The notes beneath the pieces were generated by a model. The model ran no database searches, was not told where the DNA came from, and was given only the letters and a program-made list of their open reading frames with translations. Below are positions 16,615 through 26,231 of a stretch of 64,000 bases of DNA, piece after piece. This DNA comes from Sphingobacterium multivorum (GTDB lineage Bacteria; Bacteroidota; Bacteroidia; Sphingobacteriales; Sphingobacteriaceae): positions 4,588,001 through 4,652,000 of the forward strand of contig NZ_CP154261.1 in NCBI RefSeq assembly GCF_039511225.1. Reading direction: 5' to 3'. The position numbers and the translations under genes were made by a program. Numbering within the stretch: the stretch's first letter is position 1; each line of letters begins with the position of its first letter.

Positions 16615-19600
16615 ATGAATATTAAACAATTCATTGGCCATATCATTGCAAAGAGATGGGTGATCGCCGCATCCTTTCTATTGATCGGGTTCTTCGGTTA
16701 TTATGCCTGGCGACAACTTTCGATTGAAGCCTATCCCGATATAGCTGATGTATCGTCACAGATCGTAACCCAGGTACAGGGCTTGGCTGCCGAAGAAATG
16801 GAACAACAGATCACCATCCCCATCGAGCAGGCCATCAATGGTTTGCCCGGAATGGAAGTGATGCGCAGTAAAACGACTTTTGGCTTATCCATGGTCACGA
16901 TTGTCTTCAAAGATGGTGTTGAAGATTATTGGGCGAGAGCCCGCATACAGGAGCGTCTTGCTGATTTAGCCCTTCCCTATGGTGCCAGTCCTGGATTGGA
17001 CCCCCTGACTTCACCTACAGGTGAGATCTTCCGTTATATTCTTGAAAGTAAAACCCACGATTTACGACAGTTGACGGATCTCCAAAATTTTGTCATTATT
17101 CCCAAAATTAAACAAGTTTCGGGCGTTGCTGATGTAACCAATTTTGGTGGAATTACCACACAGTTCCAGGTGGAACTGGATCCCAAAAAGCTTGATCAAT
17201 ACGAAATTTCGCTTGCCGAAGTTGTCGCCAAGATCGAAAGCAATAATGCCAATGCCGGTGGCAGTGTGATGAACCGTGGGGATCAATCGTATGTCATCCG
17301 TGGCATCGGTCTGGTCAAGACATTGGATGATTTGGGCAACATCGTCGTAAAATCCACCAACGGGAACCGCATCTATATGCGTGACATCGGTCAGATCAAA
17401 CTTGGAAATCTAGCGCGTAAAGGTGCCCTAGGATACTCGGATAAACGTGGGGCCAATTACTCGGATAACATCGAAGGGATTGTCCTGCTATTAAAAAATG
17501 AGAATCCTTCTGCTGTTTTGGCGGGTGTAAATGCAACGGTCCGCGAACTAAATGACAACATTCTTCCTGAGGGTGTAAAAGTACATGTTGTGCTTGATAG
17601 AACAAGCTTAGTTGACAACACACTACATACTGTTTCCAAAACCCTCCTGGAAGGCATGATGCTGGTTATTTTTGTCCTCATTATTTTTCTGGGCAGCTGG
17701 CGTGGCGCACTCCTGGTGGCCATCACAATTCCATTGTCCCTGCTGATTGCCTTTATTCTGATGCATTTCACCCATATTCCCGCCAATTTGCTTTCCTTAG
17801 GGGCAATTGATTTTGGGATTATCGTGGATGGCGCCATCGTTATACTCGAAACCATTCTTAAAAAAAGGGAGGATGAACCGGAAAGTCTCCTGCAGGAAAA
17901 AACCGTCGCACAGAAAATTGCTGAAGTTGCCAAACCCATATTCTTTGCGACGCTGATTATTATTACAGCCTACCTTCCTTTATTTGCATTTGAACGTGTC
18001 GAGAAGAAACTTTTTACGCCGATGGCCTATACCGTAGGCTATGCCCTCTTCGGTGCCTTCGCTGTCGCTCTTGTACTTATACCCGGGTTGGCCTATTTGA
18101 TCTATCGCAAACCCCAAAAAATAGTCCACATCAAATGGTTGGCAAAATTGACTGTTGCTTATCAATCCGCGATAGAAAAGGTTATGCGGGCTCCCAAAAG
18201 AGTTTTTATTCCATTGGTCATCGTATTACTGGCCACAGGTTTGCTCACCGCCTCCGTTGGCAAGGACTTTCTTCCCACATTGGATGAAGGTTCAATCTGG
18301 CTTCAGGTTTCGCTGCCCCCCGGCATCACGGTTGAAAAGTCCAAAGAAATGAGTGATACCCTACGTGCTCGCACACTTCAATACGAAGAGATCTCCTATG
18401 TCATGGTTCAGGCGGGACGTAATGACGATGGTACCGACGCCTGGACGCCCTCTCATTTCGAAGTTAGTGTGGGATTAAAACCCTACACAACATGGAAGTG
18501 GGGCAAAACCAAGGAAGACCTGATCAATGAACTTGCTGCAACATATGCGAAAATGCCCGGATTCAATGTTGCTTTTTCCCAACCCATGATCGACGGTGTC
18601 ATGGACAAAATCGCTGGCGCCCATAGTGAGCTCGTTGTCAAAATATTCGGTGATGATTTAAGAGAAAACCGCAGGGTCGCCGAGGAACTTATCACGACGC
18701 TCCAACACGTGAAGGGAGCCGTCGATCTGGCCATTGATCAGGAGCCACCACTCCCCCAGTTGCAAATTATCGCCGATCGCGATAAAATAGCACAATACGG
18801 ATTGAACATTGCTGACGTGACCGACCTAATTCAGATTGCTATCGGCGGAAAAGCCGTTGCCCAGGTCTATCAAGGAATCAAAGTGTATGATATTACCTGT
18901 CAATATCCGGAGGAAAACAGGAATTCACCCGAAAAAATTGGCAACTTAATGCTGTATCCCGAAAATGGAAACCGTATCCCACTAGCTCAGGTGGCAACCA
19001 TTAAACTTAATACGGGAGAAAGTATGATTTCGCGCGAGCGCAACAATCGCCAATTGACGGTTCGTTTAAATGTCCGTGGTCGCGATCTAGGGACATTCCT
19101 CACCGAAGCACAGCAGGCCATTGCCAAGAATATATCCTATGACCCACATAAAATCAGGTTAAAATGGGGCGGACAATTTGAAAATCAGCAGCGCGCTTAC
19201 AGCCGGCTTGCCATTATCGTCCCATTGACATTGGCCATTATATTTATCTTGTTGTACGGCACATTTGGTTCATTTAGACAGGCAGGTATTTTAATGGGCA
19301 TCGTACCGTTGGCACTTTTTGGCGGAATGCTCGCGCTCCATGTTCGTGGCATGACGCTCAACGTGTCGTCGGCAGTCGGTTTTATTGCCTTATTCGGTGT
19401 CGCCATACAAAACGGTGTCTTGATGCTTTCACAGATGAATGTATTACGCAAAAATGGATTATCCCTACATAAAGCTGTAACACAAGGCGCTTTTAGTCGT
19501 TTTCGTCCCGTTTTGATGACCGCCACAGTGGCCATACTTGGTTTGCTTCCGGCTTCGCTGGCAACAGGGATCGGATCGGATGTTCAGCGCCCCTTGGCAA

Positions 19601-19713
19601 CAGTAATTGTCTATGGTCTGCTATTTTCGACTATCCTGACACTATTTGTGCTCCCCCCGCTCTATTATCTTTTAGAACGTAATAGCACCACACAAAAAGC
19701 CCCTGTAGAATAA
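16615..19713 (+). CDS. czcA: Heavy-metal RND efflux pump (CzcA/CusA family)
   Basis: A 1032-residue inner-membrane pump of the HME-RND family. TM1 begins near residue 13, and the TM4 motif GAIDFGIIVDGAIVILE has Asp399, Asp405 and Glu412. These have the same spacing as the proton-relay residues Asp402, Asp408 and Glu415 of Cupriavidus CzcA. That pattern marks the divalent-cation branch (Zn/Co/Cd/Ni) rather than the Cu/Ag branch. The periplasmic porter domains contain VMVQAGRNDDGTDAWTPSHFEV, typical of the family. The pump exports metal ions from periplasm or cytoplasm using the proton gradient. The exact metal is inferred, not shown. Confidence 0.93.
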   Translation: MNIKQFIGHIIAKRWVIAASFLLIGFFGYYAWRQLSIEAYPDIADVSSQIVTQVQGLAAEEMEQQITIPIEQAINGLPGMEVMRSKTTFGLSMVTIVFKDGVEDYWARARIQERLADLALPYGASPGLDPLTSPTGEIFRYILESKTHDLRQLTDLQNFVIIPKIKQVSGVADVTNFGGITTQFQVELDPKKLDQYEISLAEVVAKIESNNANAGGSVMNRGDQSYVIRGIGLVKTLDDLGNIVVKSTNGNRIYMRDIGQIKLGNLARKGALGYSDKRGANYSDNIEGIVLLLKNENPSAVLAGVNATVRELNDNILPEGVKVHVVLDRTSLVDNTLHTVSKTLLEGMMLVIFVLIIFLGSWRGALLVAITIPLSLLIAFILMHFTHIPANLLSLGAIDFGIIVDGAIVILETILKKREDEPESLLQEKTVAQKIAEVAKPIFFATLIIITAYLPLFAFERVEKKLFTPMAYTVGYALFGAFAVALVLIPGLAYLIYRKPQKIVHIKWLAKLTVAYQSAIEKVMRAPKRVFIPLVIVLLATGLLTASVGKDFLPTLDEGSIWLQVSLPPGITVEKSKEMSDTLRARTLQYEEISYVMVQAGRNDDGTDAWTPSHFEVSVGLKPYTTWKWGKTKEDLINELAATYAKMPGFNVAFSQPMIDGVMDKIAGAHSELVVKIFGDDLRENRRVAEELITTLQHVKGAVDLAIDQEPPLPQLQIIADRDKIAQYGLNIADVTDLIQIAIGGKAVAQVYQGIKVYDITCQYPEENRNSPEKIGNLMLYPENGNRIPLAQVATIKLNTGESMISRERNNRQLTVRLNVRGRDLGTFLTEAQQAIAKNISYDPHKIRLKWGGQFENQQRAYSRLAIIVPLTLAIIFILLYGTFGSFRQAGILMGIVPLALFGGMLALHVRGMTLNVSSAVGFIALFGVAIQNGVLMLSQMNVLRKNGLSLHKAVTQGAFSRFRPVLMTATVAILGLLPASLATGIGSDVQRPLATVIVYGLLFSTILTLFVLPPLYYLLERNSTTQKAPVE

Positions 19714-19725
19714 ATACAAATTCAA

Positions 19726-19762
19726 CCATTCGAAACAGCAGAAAGCAAGCTGTTTCGAATGG
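19726..19762 (+). terminator. Strong hairpin between pump and outer-membrane channel genes
   Basis: CCATTCGAAACAGC (19726-19739) pairs perfectly over 14 bp with its complement at 19749-19762 around a 9-nt loop, 13 bp after the pump stop. No T tract follows, so it may be a processing or stabilising hairpin rather than a true terminator. The remaining spacer to 19958 shows nothing else I can name. Confidence 0.5.
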
Positions 19763-19958
19763 ATTCAACCTGAACATTAAAAAGGCTTCAACCAACCCTA
19801 TACAGCAATCACATCCGCTGAAGGTCCACGCTAGTCAGGAAGCAGGGGGCCAAACGGAATGCGCTTACGAATAGCCCGGGCTACTTATTTCATATGTCAA
19901 GGAGCGCCCTCGTACTTTAATAAAAGAATCATTAAAACAGAACATTCAAAACACGTCG

Positions 19959-21281
19959 ATGATCATGAACAAGCAACATATTTTAACAAAGAAAAGCTTT
20001 ACCTTTTTTCTTTTTATACTCGCGCTATACCATACAGCAATCGCTCAGGATAGGAATAGCAGCGTGTCAGAAGTGACAGGGCAGCAACTCGACTATTCAA
20101 AATTCATCCATACAGTCGCTAAAAATAATCTGGGCTACGCCGCCGAAAAATTCAACCTCAGCATTGCTGAAGCCAATATCATTAGCGCCAGGGTATTTCC
20201 AGATCCTGAATTTAGTATGGGTATTTTTGATAATAGTGAACGTACAAAGCAGCTTGGCCGGGGCTATAATGCGGGAATTGCATGGACACTGGAGCTGGGG
20301 ACTAAACGAAAAGCACGGATAAACCTGGCCAAAGATGAAGCCGAAGTAACCCGTTTACTGCTCGCAGACTATTTCCGAAATTTACGTGCCGACGCTACAC
20401 TTGCATTTTTGACAGCAAAGCAGCAGGCATTCCTGCTGAAAATAAACCAAAATTCCTATCAGCAACTTAGGCAATTGGCCATATCGGATAGTATTCGGTA
20501 TCAATTGGGGAGCATCCCTGAAATTAATTTCCGTCAATCTAAACTGGAAGCCGCCAATATGCACAATACGTTGCTGGCAACAGAAGCTACCTGGAAATCC
20601 GCCCTTGCAAACCTCTCCCTGTTTATGGCAGATAGCTCCGTCACGACAACGGTGTTATCCCTGGATGCTTTCAACCATTTGGACCGTACCTACCACTTAG
20701 ATGAACTGGTTAGAGTAGCCCAAAATGACCGCAGCGATCTAAAAGTTGCCCTGCAAAATAAACAGCTTTCAAAACGCCTGCTCCAATTGGCCCAAGCCAA
20801 TCGGATAATAGATCTCGGGCTTTCAGTCGGCGTCACCTATAATGGTGAAGCGCGAAATGAAACCGCCCCAACGCCCCAGTTTACAGCTGTAAATGCAGGC
20901 ATCTCCATTCCGCTCAAGTTCTCGAATTTTAACACAGGTGATCTGAAAGCTGCAAAATTTAAGATCGATCAAGATGAGATTGCCTATCAGGAAGTCCTCC
21001 TACGCATTCAGATCGAAGTTACGCAAGCGTTCCTCTCCTACCAGGCCGCTCAAAAACAGGTACAGCTATTTGACAGCGCTATGCTATCGGAAGCAAAGGC
21101 AATTTTAGCAGGAAAGGTTTACAGCTATAAAAGAGGCGATACATCCCTACTGGAAGTTTTAAATGCCCAACGGACCTACAATGAAACCCAGCTTAGCTAT
21201 TATGAAGCCCGTTACAACTATGCGATCGCCTTGGTCGAACTCCAACGTACAGCTGGAATATGGGATATTCAGGAGATCTAA
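19959..21281 (+). CDS. Outer membrane efflux channel (CzcC/TolC family)
   Basis: A 440-residue TolC-type protein with a signal peptide (TFFLFILALYHTAIAQ). The two-fold repeat of coiled helices is visible in FNLSIAEANIISARVFPDPEF and the end segment SYKRGDTSLLEVLNAQRTYNETQLSYYEARYN (shown here in part), which is the usual OEP repeat end. It forms the outer-membrane duct for the metal pump upstream. It is unusually separated from the pump gene by 245 bp containing a hairpin, so its level may be set separately. Its stop overlaps the stop of the convergent MFS gene (21278-21281). Confidence 0.9.
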   Translation: MIMNKQHILTKKSFTFFLFILALYHTAIAQDRNSSVSEVTGQQLDYSKFIHTVAKNNLGYAAEKFNLSIAEANIISARVFPDPEFSMGIFDNSERTKQLGRGYNAGIAWTLELGTKRKARINLAKDEAEVTRLLLADYFRNLRADATLAFLTAKQQAFLLKINQNSYQQLRQLAISDSIRYQLGSIPEINFRQSKLEAANMHNTLLATEATWKSALANLSLFMADSSVTTTVLSLDAFNHLDRTYHLDELVRVAQNDRSDLKVALQNKQLSKRLLQLAQANRIIDLGLSVGVTYNGEARNETAPTPQFTAVNAGISIPLKFSNFNTGDLKAAKFKIDQDEIAYQEVLLRIQIEVTQAFLSYQAAQKQVQLFDSAMLSEAKAILAGKVYSYKRGDTSLLEVLNAQRTYNETQLSYYEARYNYAIALVELQRTAGIWDIQEI

Positions 21282-22855
21282 GCTGGAGAAATTCTATTTT
21301 TTCCTAGTTTCTTATACATGCTTTTCAAGGAAGGCGAGATCAGTATCAGCAAAAGTATGCTGATACTGATCATGGACATGATCTCATAATAATCCATGGC
21401 ATAACGCACAAAAGATTGGATCTTGATCCGCTCAGCAACGAGCTTTAAAGCCGCGGTATGTTCCTTATACTGCAGTCCATGCTGCAAAATGCTGACAGAT
21501 TCCTGCTGCAGGTACTCCCGAAATAAGGGATTGCCCACTTCCGTTTGGTCCCTAAACACCTGCTGGTGCTGGGCATGTTCAAACAACTTGAAAAAATTCT
21601 GTAAACCGATACTGCTCGTGTAGCCCAAGTACCGGATAGCGAGACAGATCGCTGCTGCAGAAGCGCCCAATTGAGGACTAACACTGGTAATGCAAAATAA
21701 GATGGTCGGTACCATAATAAGCCCAACTCCGAGTCCATGTAAAACTAATGGTATCCAAAAATGCGCATCATTACCCTGCCCCTCAAAGGAGAAAAACATC
21801 CATTGGTGAAACAGCAGCAAGCAACAGAAGCCCAGAATCCAAATCCATTTTACGGGACGTTGCCCAAGCATCCAATACAATGAGCCCAGTACACCGGCGA
21901 CAATACCAGCAATATTAAACCATTGGATATAGGACAAATGAATGGGATCAAGTTGAATAACCTGTACGAGATATTGATTTGAGATGGTCAGGGAGAAGCG
22001 CTCGATATACATCATATACAAAATCAACAGTCCCAAGAGAAAATTTCTGTTTTTAAAAATCGCTAAATGCACATAAACACGTTTGAGAACCATTTGTCGA
22101 ACAATAAAAAGAATAAGCAGCGTCATCCCCAGCGCAAATACAATAAGTAGCTGCTGATCGTTAAACCAATACACTTCCTGTCCATACACCATTAGATAGC
22201 CAAAACTGACGATCACAAGGCTATAGAAAATACAGCTTGCCCAGTCTAATGAAAATAAGGGGTAAGGACGTATATGCCGTATGGAGCGCATCGTTAGCAT
22301 AATGAGCAATAAACCCGGTACAAATGATAATGCAGCGTATAGATAGAGCTGATCAAAATTGAATGAATCGATAAATTCAGCCGTAACGAATGTATTAAAA
22401 GGCGAGCTACATAATAGTAAGCCGAAAAAGACAGCGTAACTCACTTCCTTGGCCCGATCACTTTTCAACCTGGAAAATATCATGGAGATCGATAAGTTTA
22501 CGGCAGAAGCAAACAACATTCCTTGAAAAAAACGCAGTCCATATACCCAGCTGATATCCCTGATACTGTACATCAAAAAGCAATTCAATAGCTGTAGCAG
22601 ATGAAAGATAATATAGTATTGCTTAATGGGAAAGTATAAAAAAAAGCGTCGTTCCAACACGTAGAATCCGACAAAACCTGCATAAAACAAAATGATCAGA
22701 AACTGGATGTCACTGGGTTGCGCCCCATAAAATCCAGCAGTGACATTTGTATTGGCCCCCGGCAGGAAAAATAAGACCATACTTGGCATTAAACTGCTGA
22801 ACAGGATAAGCTTGATCAACCACTCCGGCACCCACTCCTTAAAAATACCTTTCAC
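21278..22855 (-). CDS. MFS exporter, EmrB/DHA2-like
   Basis: A 525-residue protein with about 14 hydrophobic segments, the DHA2 drug:proton antiporter count. MYSIRDISWVYGLRFFQGMLFASAVNLSISMIF (in part) corresponds to the TM4-TM5 region that holds motif C in relatives. A long periplasmic loop before the last TM (residues about 420-490) is also EmrB-like. It is divergent from E. coli EmrB, and the classic GxxxDRxGRR loop is poorly kept. It overlaps the adaptor gene by one base at 22855, so it is translated from the tolC-emrA-emrB transcript. It probably exports hydrophobic compounds; the substrate is unknown. Confidence 0.85.
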   Translation of the reverse strand: MKGIFKEWVPEWLIKLILFSSLMPSMVLFFLPGANTNVTAGFYGAQPSDIQFLIILFYAGFVGFYVLERRFFLYFPIKQYYIIFHLLQLLNCFLMYSIRDISWVYGLRFFQGMLFASAVNLSISMIFSRLKSDRAKEVSYAVFFGLLLCSSPFNTFVTAEFIDSFNFDQLYLYAALSFVPGLLLIMLTMRSIRHIRPYPLFSLDWASCIFYSLVIVSFGYLMVYGQEVYWFNDQQLLIVFALGMTLLILFIVRQMVLKRVYVHLAIFKNRNFLLGLLILYMMYIERFSLTISNQYLVQVIQLDPIHLSYIQWFNIAGIVAGVLGSLYWMLGQRPVKWIWILGFCCLLLFHQWMFFSFEGQGNDAHFWIPLVLHGLGVGLIMVPTILFCITSVSPQLGASAAAICLAIRYLGYTSSIGLQNFFKLFEHAQHQQVFRDQTEVGNPLFREYLQQESVSILQHGLQYKEHTAALKLVAERIKIQSFVRYAMDYYEIMSMISISILLLILISPSLKSMYKKLGKNRISPA

Positions 22856-23916
22856 TATGGCTGTTTTTTTGATACCGAGACATTTACATTCATTCCCGAA
22901 AGAAGCTGTTGAGCTCCCCTTTGCTTATCCAGCTCAATGCGAACAGGTACGCGTTGTACAATCTTCACAAAGTTGCCCGTTGCATTATCTGGCGGTAAAA
23001 GGGAGAAAGCTGATCCTGTAGCCGGGGAGATGGAAATAATTTTGCCATAAAATTTCTGATCCGGATAGGCATCCGCCACCACCTCCACCCTATTGCCAAG
23101 ATGCAAATAGCGCAGTTGCGTTTCCTTAAAATTAGCCGTCACCCAGGTTGGGGTTTCTCTATTGACGATAAAGCCCAAAACTTCACCAGCACTTATCATT
23201 TGACCTTTTTCAATGGTGCGTTTGCCAATCTGCCCATCGTAGGGTGCGCGAATAACGGTATACCCAACATCAAGCCGCTTGCGGCCAACAGCTGCAGTCA
23301 AACGAACGCGCTCGGCATCAACGACACCTTTTTTCATGTCCACATCGTGCACCCTTTCCTGTGAAGCCTGCAATTTATGTTTTAACGAAGCCAGTTCACT
23401 CTTGTAGACATCCAAAGTCGCTTTTACATCCTCCAGTTGCTGTGCTGTTGCAGACTTTTCTTGAAACAGGTAATTGTATCGATCATACTCCAATTGTTGT
23501 TTCGTTACACGTGCCTCACCAGCAGCAATGGATGTCCGCAAAGATTCATGCTCTGCCTGGAGGATTTCTTTTTGACTATGAAGAACATTGATCTCTGCTG
23601 CTTCCTTATTGACGGATGCAGCTACCTGATCCGCCTCATATTTATATTCCTTATTATCAATAAGCAATAGGGTATCACCTCGTTTAACCAATTGATGATC
23701 GTGATAATGCACGGAAACCACATAACCTCCTACGCGGGAAACAATGGGATTGATGTACTGTGTTACTTGCGCATCATTGGTGTAGGTATACCGCACGCGC
23801 ATCCATAAGGTGTTAGCGCCCCATAACAATAATGCCAACAAGACAATTGCGGCCAACCAGTTGGTGATTCGAGTGAGTTGTGCTTCCACAACTGTTCTGC
23901 GTGATTTAGGTTTCAT
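22855..23916 (-). CDS. HlyD/EmrA-type membrane fusion protein
   Basis: A 353-residue adaptor. One N-terminal TM (LAAIVLLALLLWGANTLW, residues 19-36) is followed by YTNDAQVTQYINPIVSRVGG, the EmrA-type barrel-sandwich opening. A long coiled-coil hairpin spans about residues 85-200, and YTVIRAPYDGQIGKRTIEKGQ is the second lipoyl half. The late PPDNATGNFVKIVQRVPVRIEL is diagnostic for EmrA/VceA adaptors. It connects the MFS exporter to the TolC-like channel. It overlaps both neighbours by one base, so the three genes form one tight operon. Confidence 0.93.
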   Translation of the reverse strand: MKPKSRRTVVEAQLTRITNWLAAIVLLALLLWGANTLWMRVRYTYTNDAQVTQYINPIVSRVGGYVVSVHYHDHQLVKRGDTLLLIDNKEYKYEADQVAASVNKEAAEINVLHSQKEILQAEHESLRTSIAAGEARVTKQQLEYDRYNYLFQEKSATAQQLEDVKATLDVYKSELASLKHKLQASQERVHDVDMKKGVVDAERVRLTAAVGRKRLDVGYTVIRAPYDGQIGKRTIEKGQMISAGEVLGFIVNRETPTWVTANFKETQLRYLHLGNRVEVVADAYPDQKFYGKIISISPATGSAFSLLPPDNATGNFVKIVQRVPVRIELDKQRGAQQLLSGMNVNVSVSKKQP

Positions 23917-25235
23917 TAGATAGTACCCTTCAAAAATTCGATAAAATAATAATGTTTCTGTAGCGCAATATGTGCGGTTTCAAGATCAAAAAGTGTTTTT
24001 AAGTATTGCATATCCGCATCTAGAAGATCTGTAATCAGCGCCGATGATTTAAAATACCTGTTCTTTATAATCCGTGCATTTTCCAGTGCCAGTGCCTTAT
24101 TGTTTTGGCAGACGTCCTGCTGCTTGATCGCCAATTGATAATCCAAGAGCGCCTGTAACAACTGATTTTCCAGAATTTCCTCCTCATGATGGTGTTTCAC
24201 CTGTTGCCGGTCCAGGGCTATTTGTGCTCCGCGCACCACATTCCTATTGAGATAAATAGCTGATATTGGTATGTTTAATTTAAGCCCTGTAATACTCAGA
24301 TTATACCAGCTGGGGTTATAGGGATAAAGGAAAACCTGGGGATTGGCAAAGGTAAATGTGCTGGTCAACCCCAATTCAGGAAGATAATTTGATCGGGCCT
24401 GTTTGACTGATAATTTCTTCAAAACAACTTCCTGTTCGGATTTTTGGAGGGAAAAAGCATGGCTTCGTGCTTCGGCAACAAGCGTTTCATAACTGGGGTT
24501 TTCCACTTTAAAAGGCTCGCTCAAGGGGATAATCTCCGCTGTAATACCTCCAATAAGCTGCAGTTTCTGATTTGCAGCCTGAATATCATGACCGATCTGA
24601 ACGAGCAACAGTTCCCGTTTCGAAAGTTCTAACGAAATACGCAAAACGTCACTGTGCAAGACAACACCCGCCGTATACAGATGTTCAATCTCCTGGAGTT
24701 GTACCCGTTGATCAGCAATATCCTGCTCGATTAAAGATTTATTACTATACGACAGTTCCAAATCCAAAAAAAGATTGCAAACCTCCAATTTCGTCTGCGC
24801 CGCAGCATTCTTCCAATCGATCCGGGCCAGCTCATTTTCCAATTTTTTGGACTCAATTTTCATCAGATCGCGATGCCCATTGTAGAGATTCAGATAAAAA
24901 TCCAAACCGCTATCGTACAAGTAATGAATGATATCATGCTGGGCGGGTTTATTTAAAAGGCCTTGATCATAAACAGGCATATTACTCGCATAACTGGCAG
25001 AAGCTCTGGCGGAGATTTTGGGCAGCAGTTCCATGCGTTGCTGCTGGACTGCCACCTCACTTTCTTTGAGCTGCAAATAGGACTGCTCGACGTATTTACT
25101 GTTCTGTAGTGCTTTGTCGATCATGTCTTTCAGCGACATACGCAAAGAATCGAGGGCGAAGGTGTCCGAAATAGTGAATACTAACAATCCCATAGTTAGT
25201 ATTCCTTTTGCCCAATAGGGAGGAAAAAAGTTCAC
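23916..25235 (-). CDS. TolC-family outer membrane channel of the MFS exporter
   Basis: First gene of the exporter operon, with two OEP repeats and a long helical pattern (KDMIDKALQNSKYVEQSYLQLKES near the N-terminus, NKALALENARIIKNRYFKSS near the C-terminus). The open frame can begin at a GTG at 25274. However, a perfect -7 box (TAAGTTTG, read 25269 to 25262) lies inside that extension, so I prefer the GTG at 25235. That start gives a reasonable signal peptide through ILTMGLLVFTISDTFA; an ATG at 25193 is the other option. It forms the outer-membrane exit duct. Confidence 0.85.
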   Translation of the reverse strand: MNFFPPYWAKGILTMGLLVFTISDTFALDSLRMSLKDMIDKALQNSKYVEQSYLQLKESEVAVQQQRMELLPKISARASASYASNMPVYDQGLLNKPAQHDIIHYLYDSGLDFYLNLYNGHRDLMKIESKKLENELARIDWKNAAAQTKLEVCNLFLDLELSYSNKSLIEQDIADQRVQLQEIEHLYTAGVVLHSDVLRISLELSKRELLLVQIGHDIQAANQKLQLIGGITAEIIPLSEPFKVENPSYETLVAEARSHAFSLQKSEQEVVLKKLSVKQARSNYLPELGLTSTFTFANPQVFLYPYNPSWYNLSITGLKLNIPISAIYLNRNVVRGAQIALDRQQVKHHHEEEILENQLLQALLDYQLAIKQQDVCQNNKALALENARIIKNRYFKSSALITDLLDADMQYLKTLFDLETAHIALQKHYYFIEFLKGTI

Positions 25236-25261
25236 GTGTGCTCTATTATTTTTTTGCGTTG

Positions 25262-25269
25262 CAAACTTA
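25262..25269 (-). promoter_or_regulatory. -7 box of the MFS exporter operon
   Basis: Read on the minus strand the sequence is TAAGTTTG, a full match to TAnnTTTG. No TTTG lies at the normal -33 distance; one at 25301-25298 leaves 28 nt, so an activator may be needed. Its position implies that translation starts at or below 25235. Confidence 0.45.
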
Positions 25270-25398
25270 GACACTTATTACAACTTGGATTTCTTCACAA
25301 ACGCCAATATGTTACGGAAAAAAGACATTTTTTCATCAATTCAAGCAAAAGACCAATATCTGCCAAATAGGGTTTGCGCCACTCTTTTTACAGCCTAT

Positions 25399-25431
25399 AA
25401 AAAAAGCCTCTCAAATGTTGATTTGAGAGGC
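25399..25431 (-). terminator. Rho-independent terminator of the DUF3050 gene
   Basis: A perfect 11-bp stem (GCCTCTCAAAT and its complement) with a 4-nt loop GTTG is flanked on the plus strand by seven A (25399-25405). On the minus strand this gives a stem followed by a T7 tract, 26 bp after the stop at 25457. Confidence 0.88.
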
Positions 25432-25456
25432 CTTTCGGGGATGGTATAAAACCAGA

Positions 25457-26227
25457 TTATCCGTATAAAGAATCTTCTATTGCATTCCACAATTGTATTC
25501 TTTTTTGTAGCGCGATTTTACTGATCTCCTTCATTTCTGCCCATTTAACGTCATCGTCCTTCGCAAGATCTGTGATCATCTGCATGGCCAAAGGTCCGTG
25601 CTCGTCGCCGTCCAGATCAATATGACGCTGGAAATAATAAATAAAGCTATCCAGATTGGCTGTAGGGAAATTTGTTTTAATTTCTTCCAAGATAGAGGTA
25701 AACATTCCCGGAATAAGATCTTCACGCCCGAACGTAAAGGCGGCAGCAATTTTATGCACCTCACCTTCAGCAATCACTTCGAATGTAAAATTCAAAAAGT
25801 CTTTGATCCGCTTATCCAATGTCGTCGTCGCGATGACATCGAATATGTCGCTCGATTTTTTGGCATGACCGATAAATTTATTGACCAGATGAAGATCGGC
25901 ACCCATGGCATCCATGGCGTCCAGATACATTTCAAAATGGCTCAAACGGCGGCCATCAATGTATTCGTCCGACTCCTCTGCCAATACAATTTCGTTGATC
26001 AGATAGCGTGTTGATGGATGCTCGCTCGCAAACCAGGGTAAAGTCGTACAGGTCAATTTAATCTGTAAAGCTTTTAGTAAAGACATAAAATCCCATACAG
26101 CGTAAACATGCCCTTCTGTAAAAGAACGTAGATTCTTGATCGTTTTGATCTTACGATACAAAGGGTGTTGCAATAATACCTCGCGTTCGGCAGCAATGTA
26201 TTCATTAATTTCCGCAATTCTATTCAT
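25457..26227 (-). CDS. DUF3050 protein, heme-oxygenase-like fold
   Basis: A 256-residue all-helical protein matching DUF3050. It has LYRKIKTIKNLRSFTEGHVYAVWDFMSLL (in part) at the N-terminus, EIVLAEESDEYIDGRRLSHFEMYLDAM near residue 85, AEGEVHKIAAAFTFGREDLIP, and YFQRHIDLDGDEHGPLAMQM near residue 205. The recurring Glu/His/Asp pairs (EGH, EES...H, EGEVH, H-x-D...D-E-H) sit where heme-oxygenase-like diiron oxidases carry their metal ligands. An iron-dependent oxidase or oxygenase role is therefore plausible but unproven. There is no signal peptide. It stands alone with its own -7 box 4 nt before the ATG and its own terminator. Confidence 0.85.
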   Translation of the reverse strand: MNRIAEINEYIAAEREVLLQHPLYRKIKTIKNLRSFTEGHVYAVWDFMSLLKALQIKLTCTTLPWFASEHPSTRYLINEIVLAEESDEYIDGRRLSHFEMYLDAMDAMGADLHLVNKFIGHAKKSSDIFDVIATTTLDKRIKDFLNFTFEVIAEGEVHKIAAAFTFGREDLIPGMFTSILEEIKTNFPTANLDSFIYYFQRHIDLDGDEHGPLAMQMITDLAKDDDVKWAEMKEISKIALQKRIQLWNAIEDSLYG

Positions 26228-26231
26228 GGCG

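Noticed and set aside
17457..17939. A 160-residue minus-strand frame inside the RND pump gene
   Set aside because: Antisense to conserved pump sequence, rich in Ser/Arg/Thr as expected from reverse reading of TM codons.
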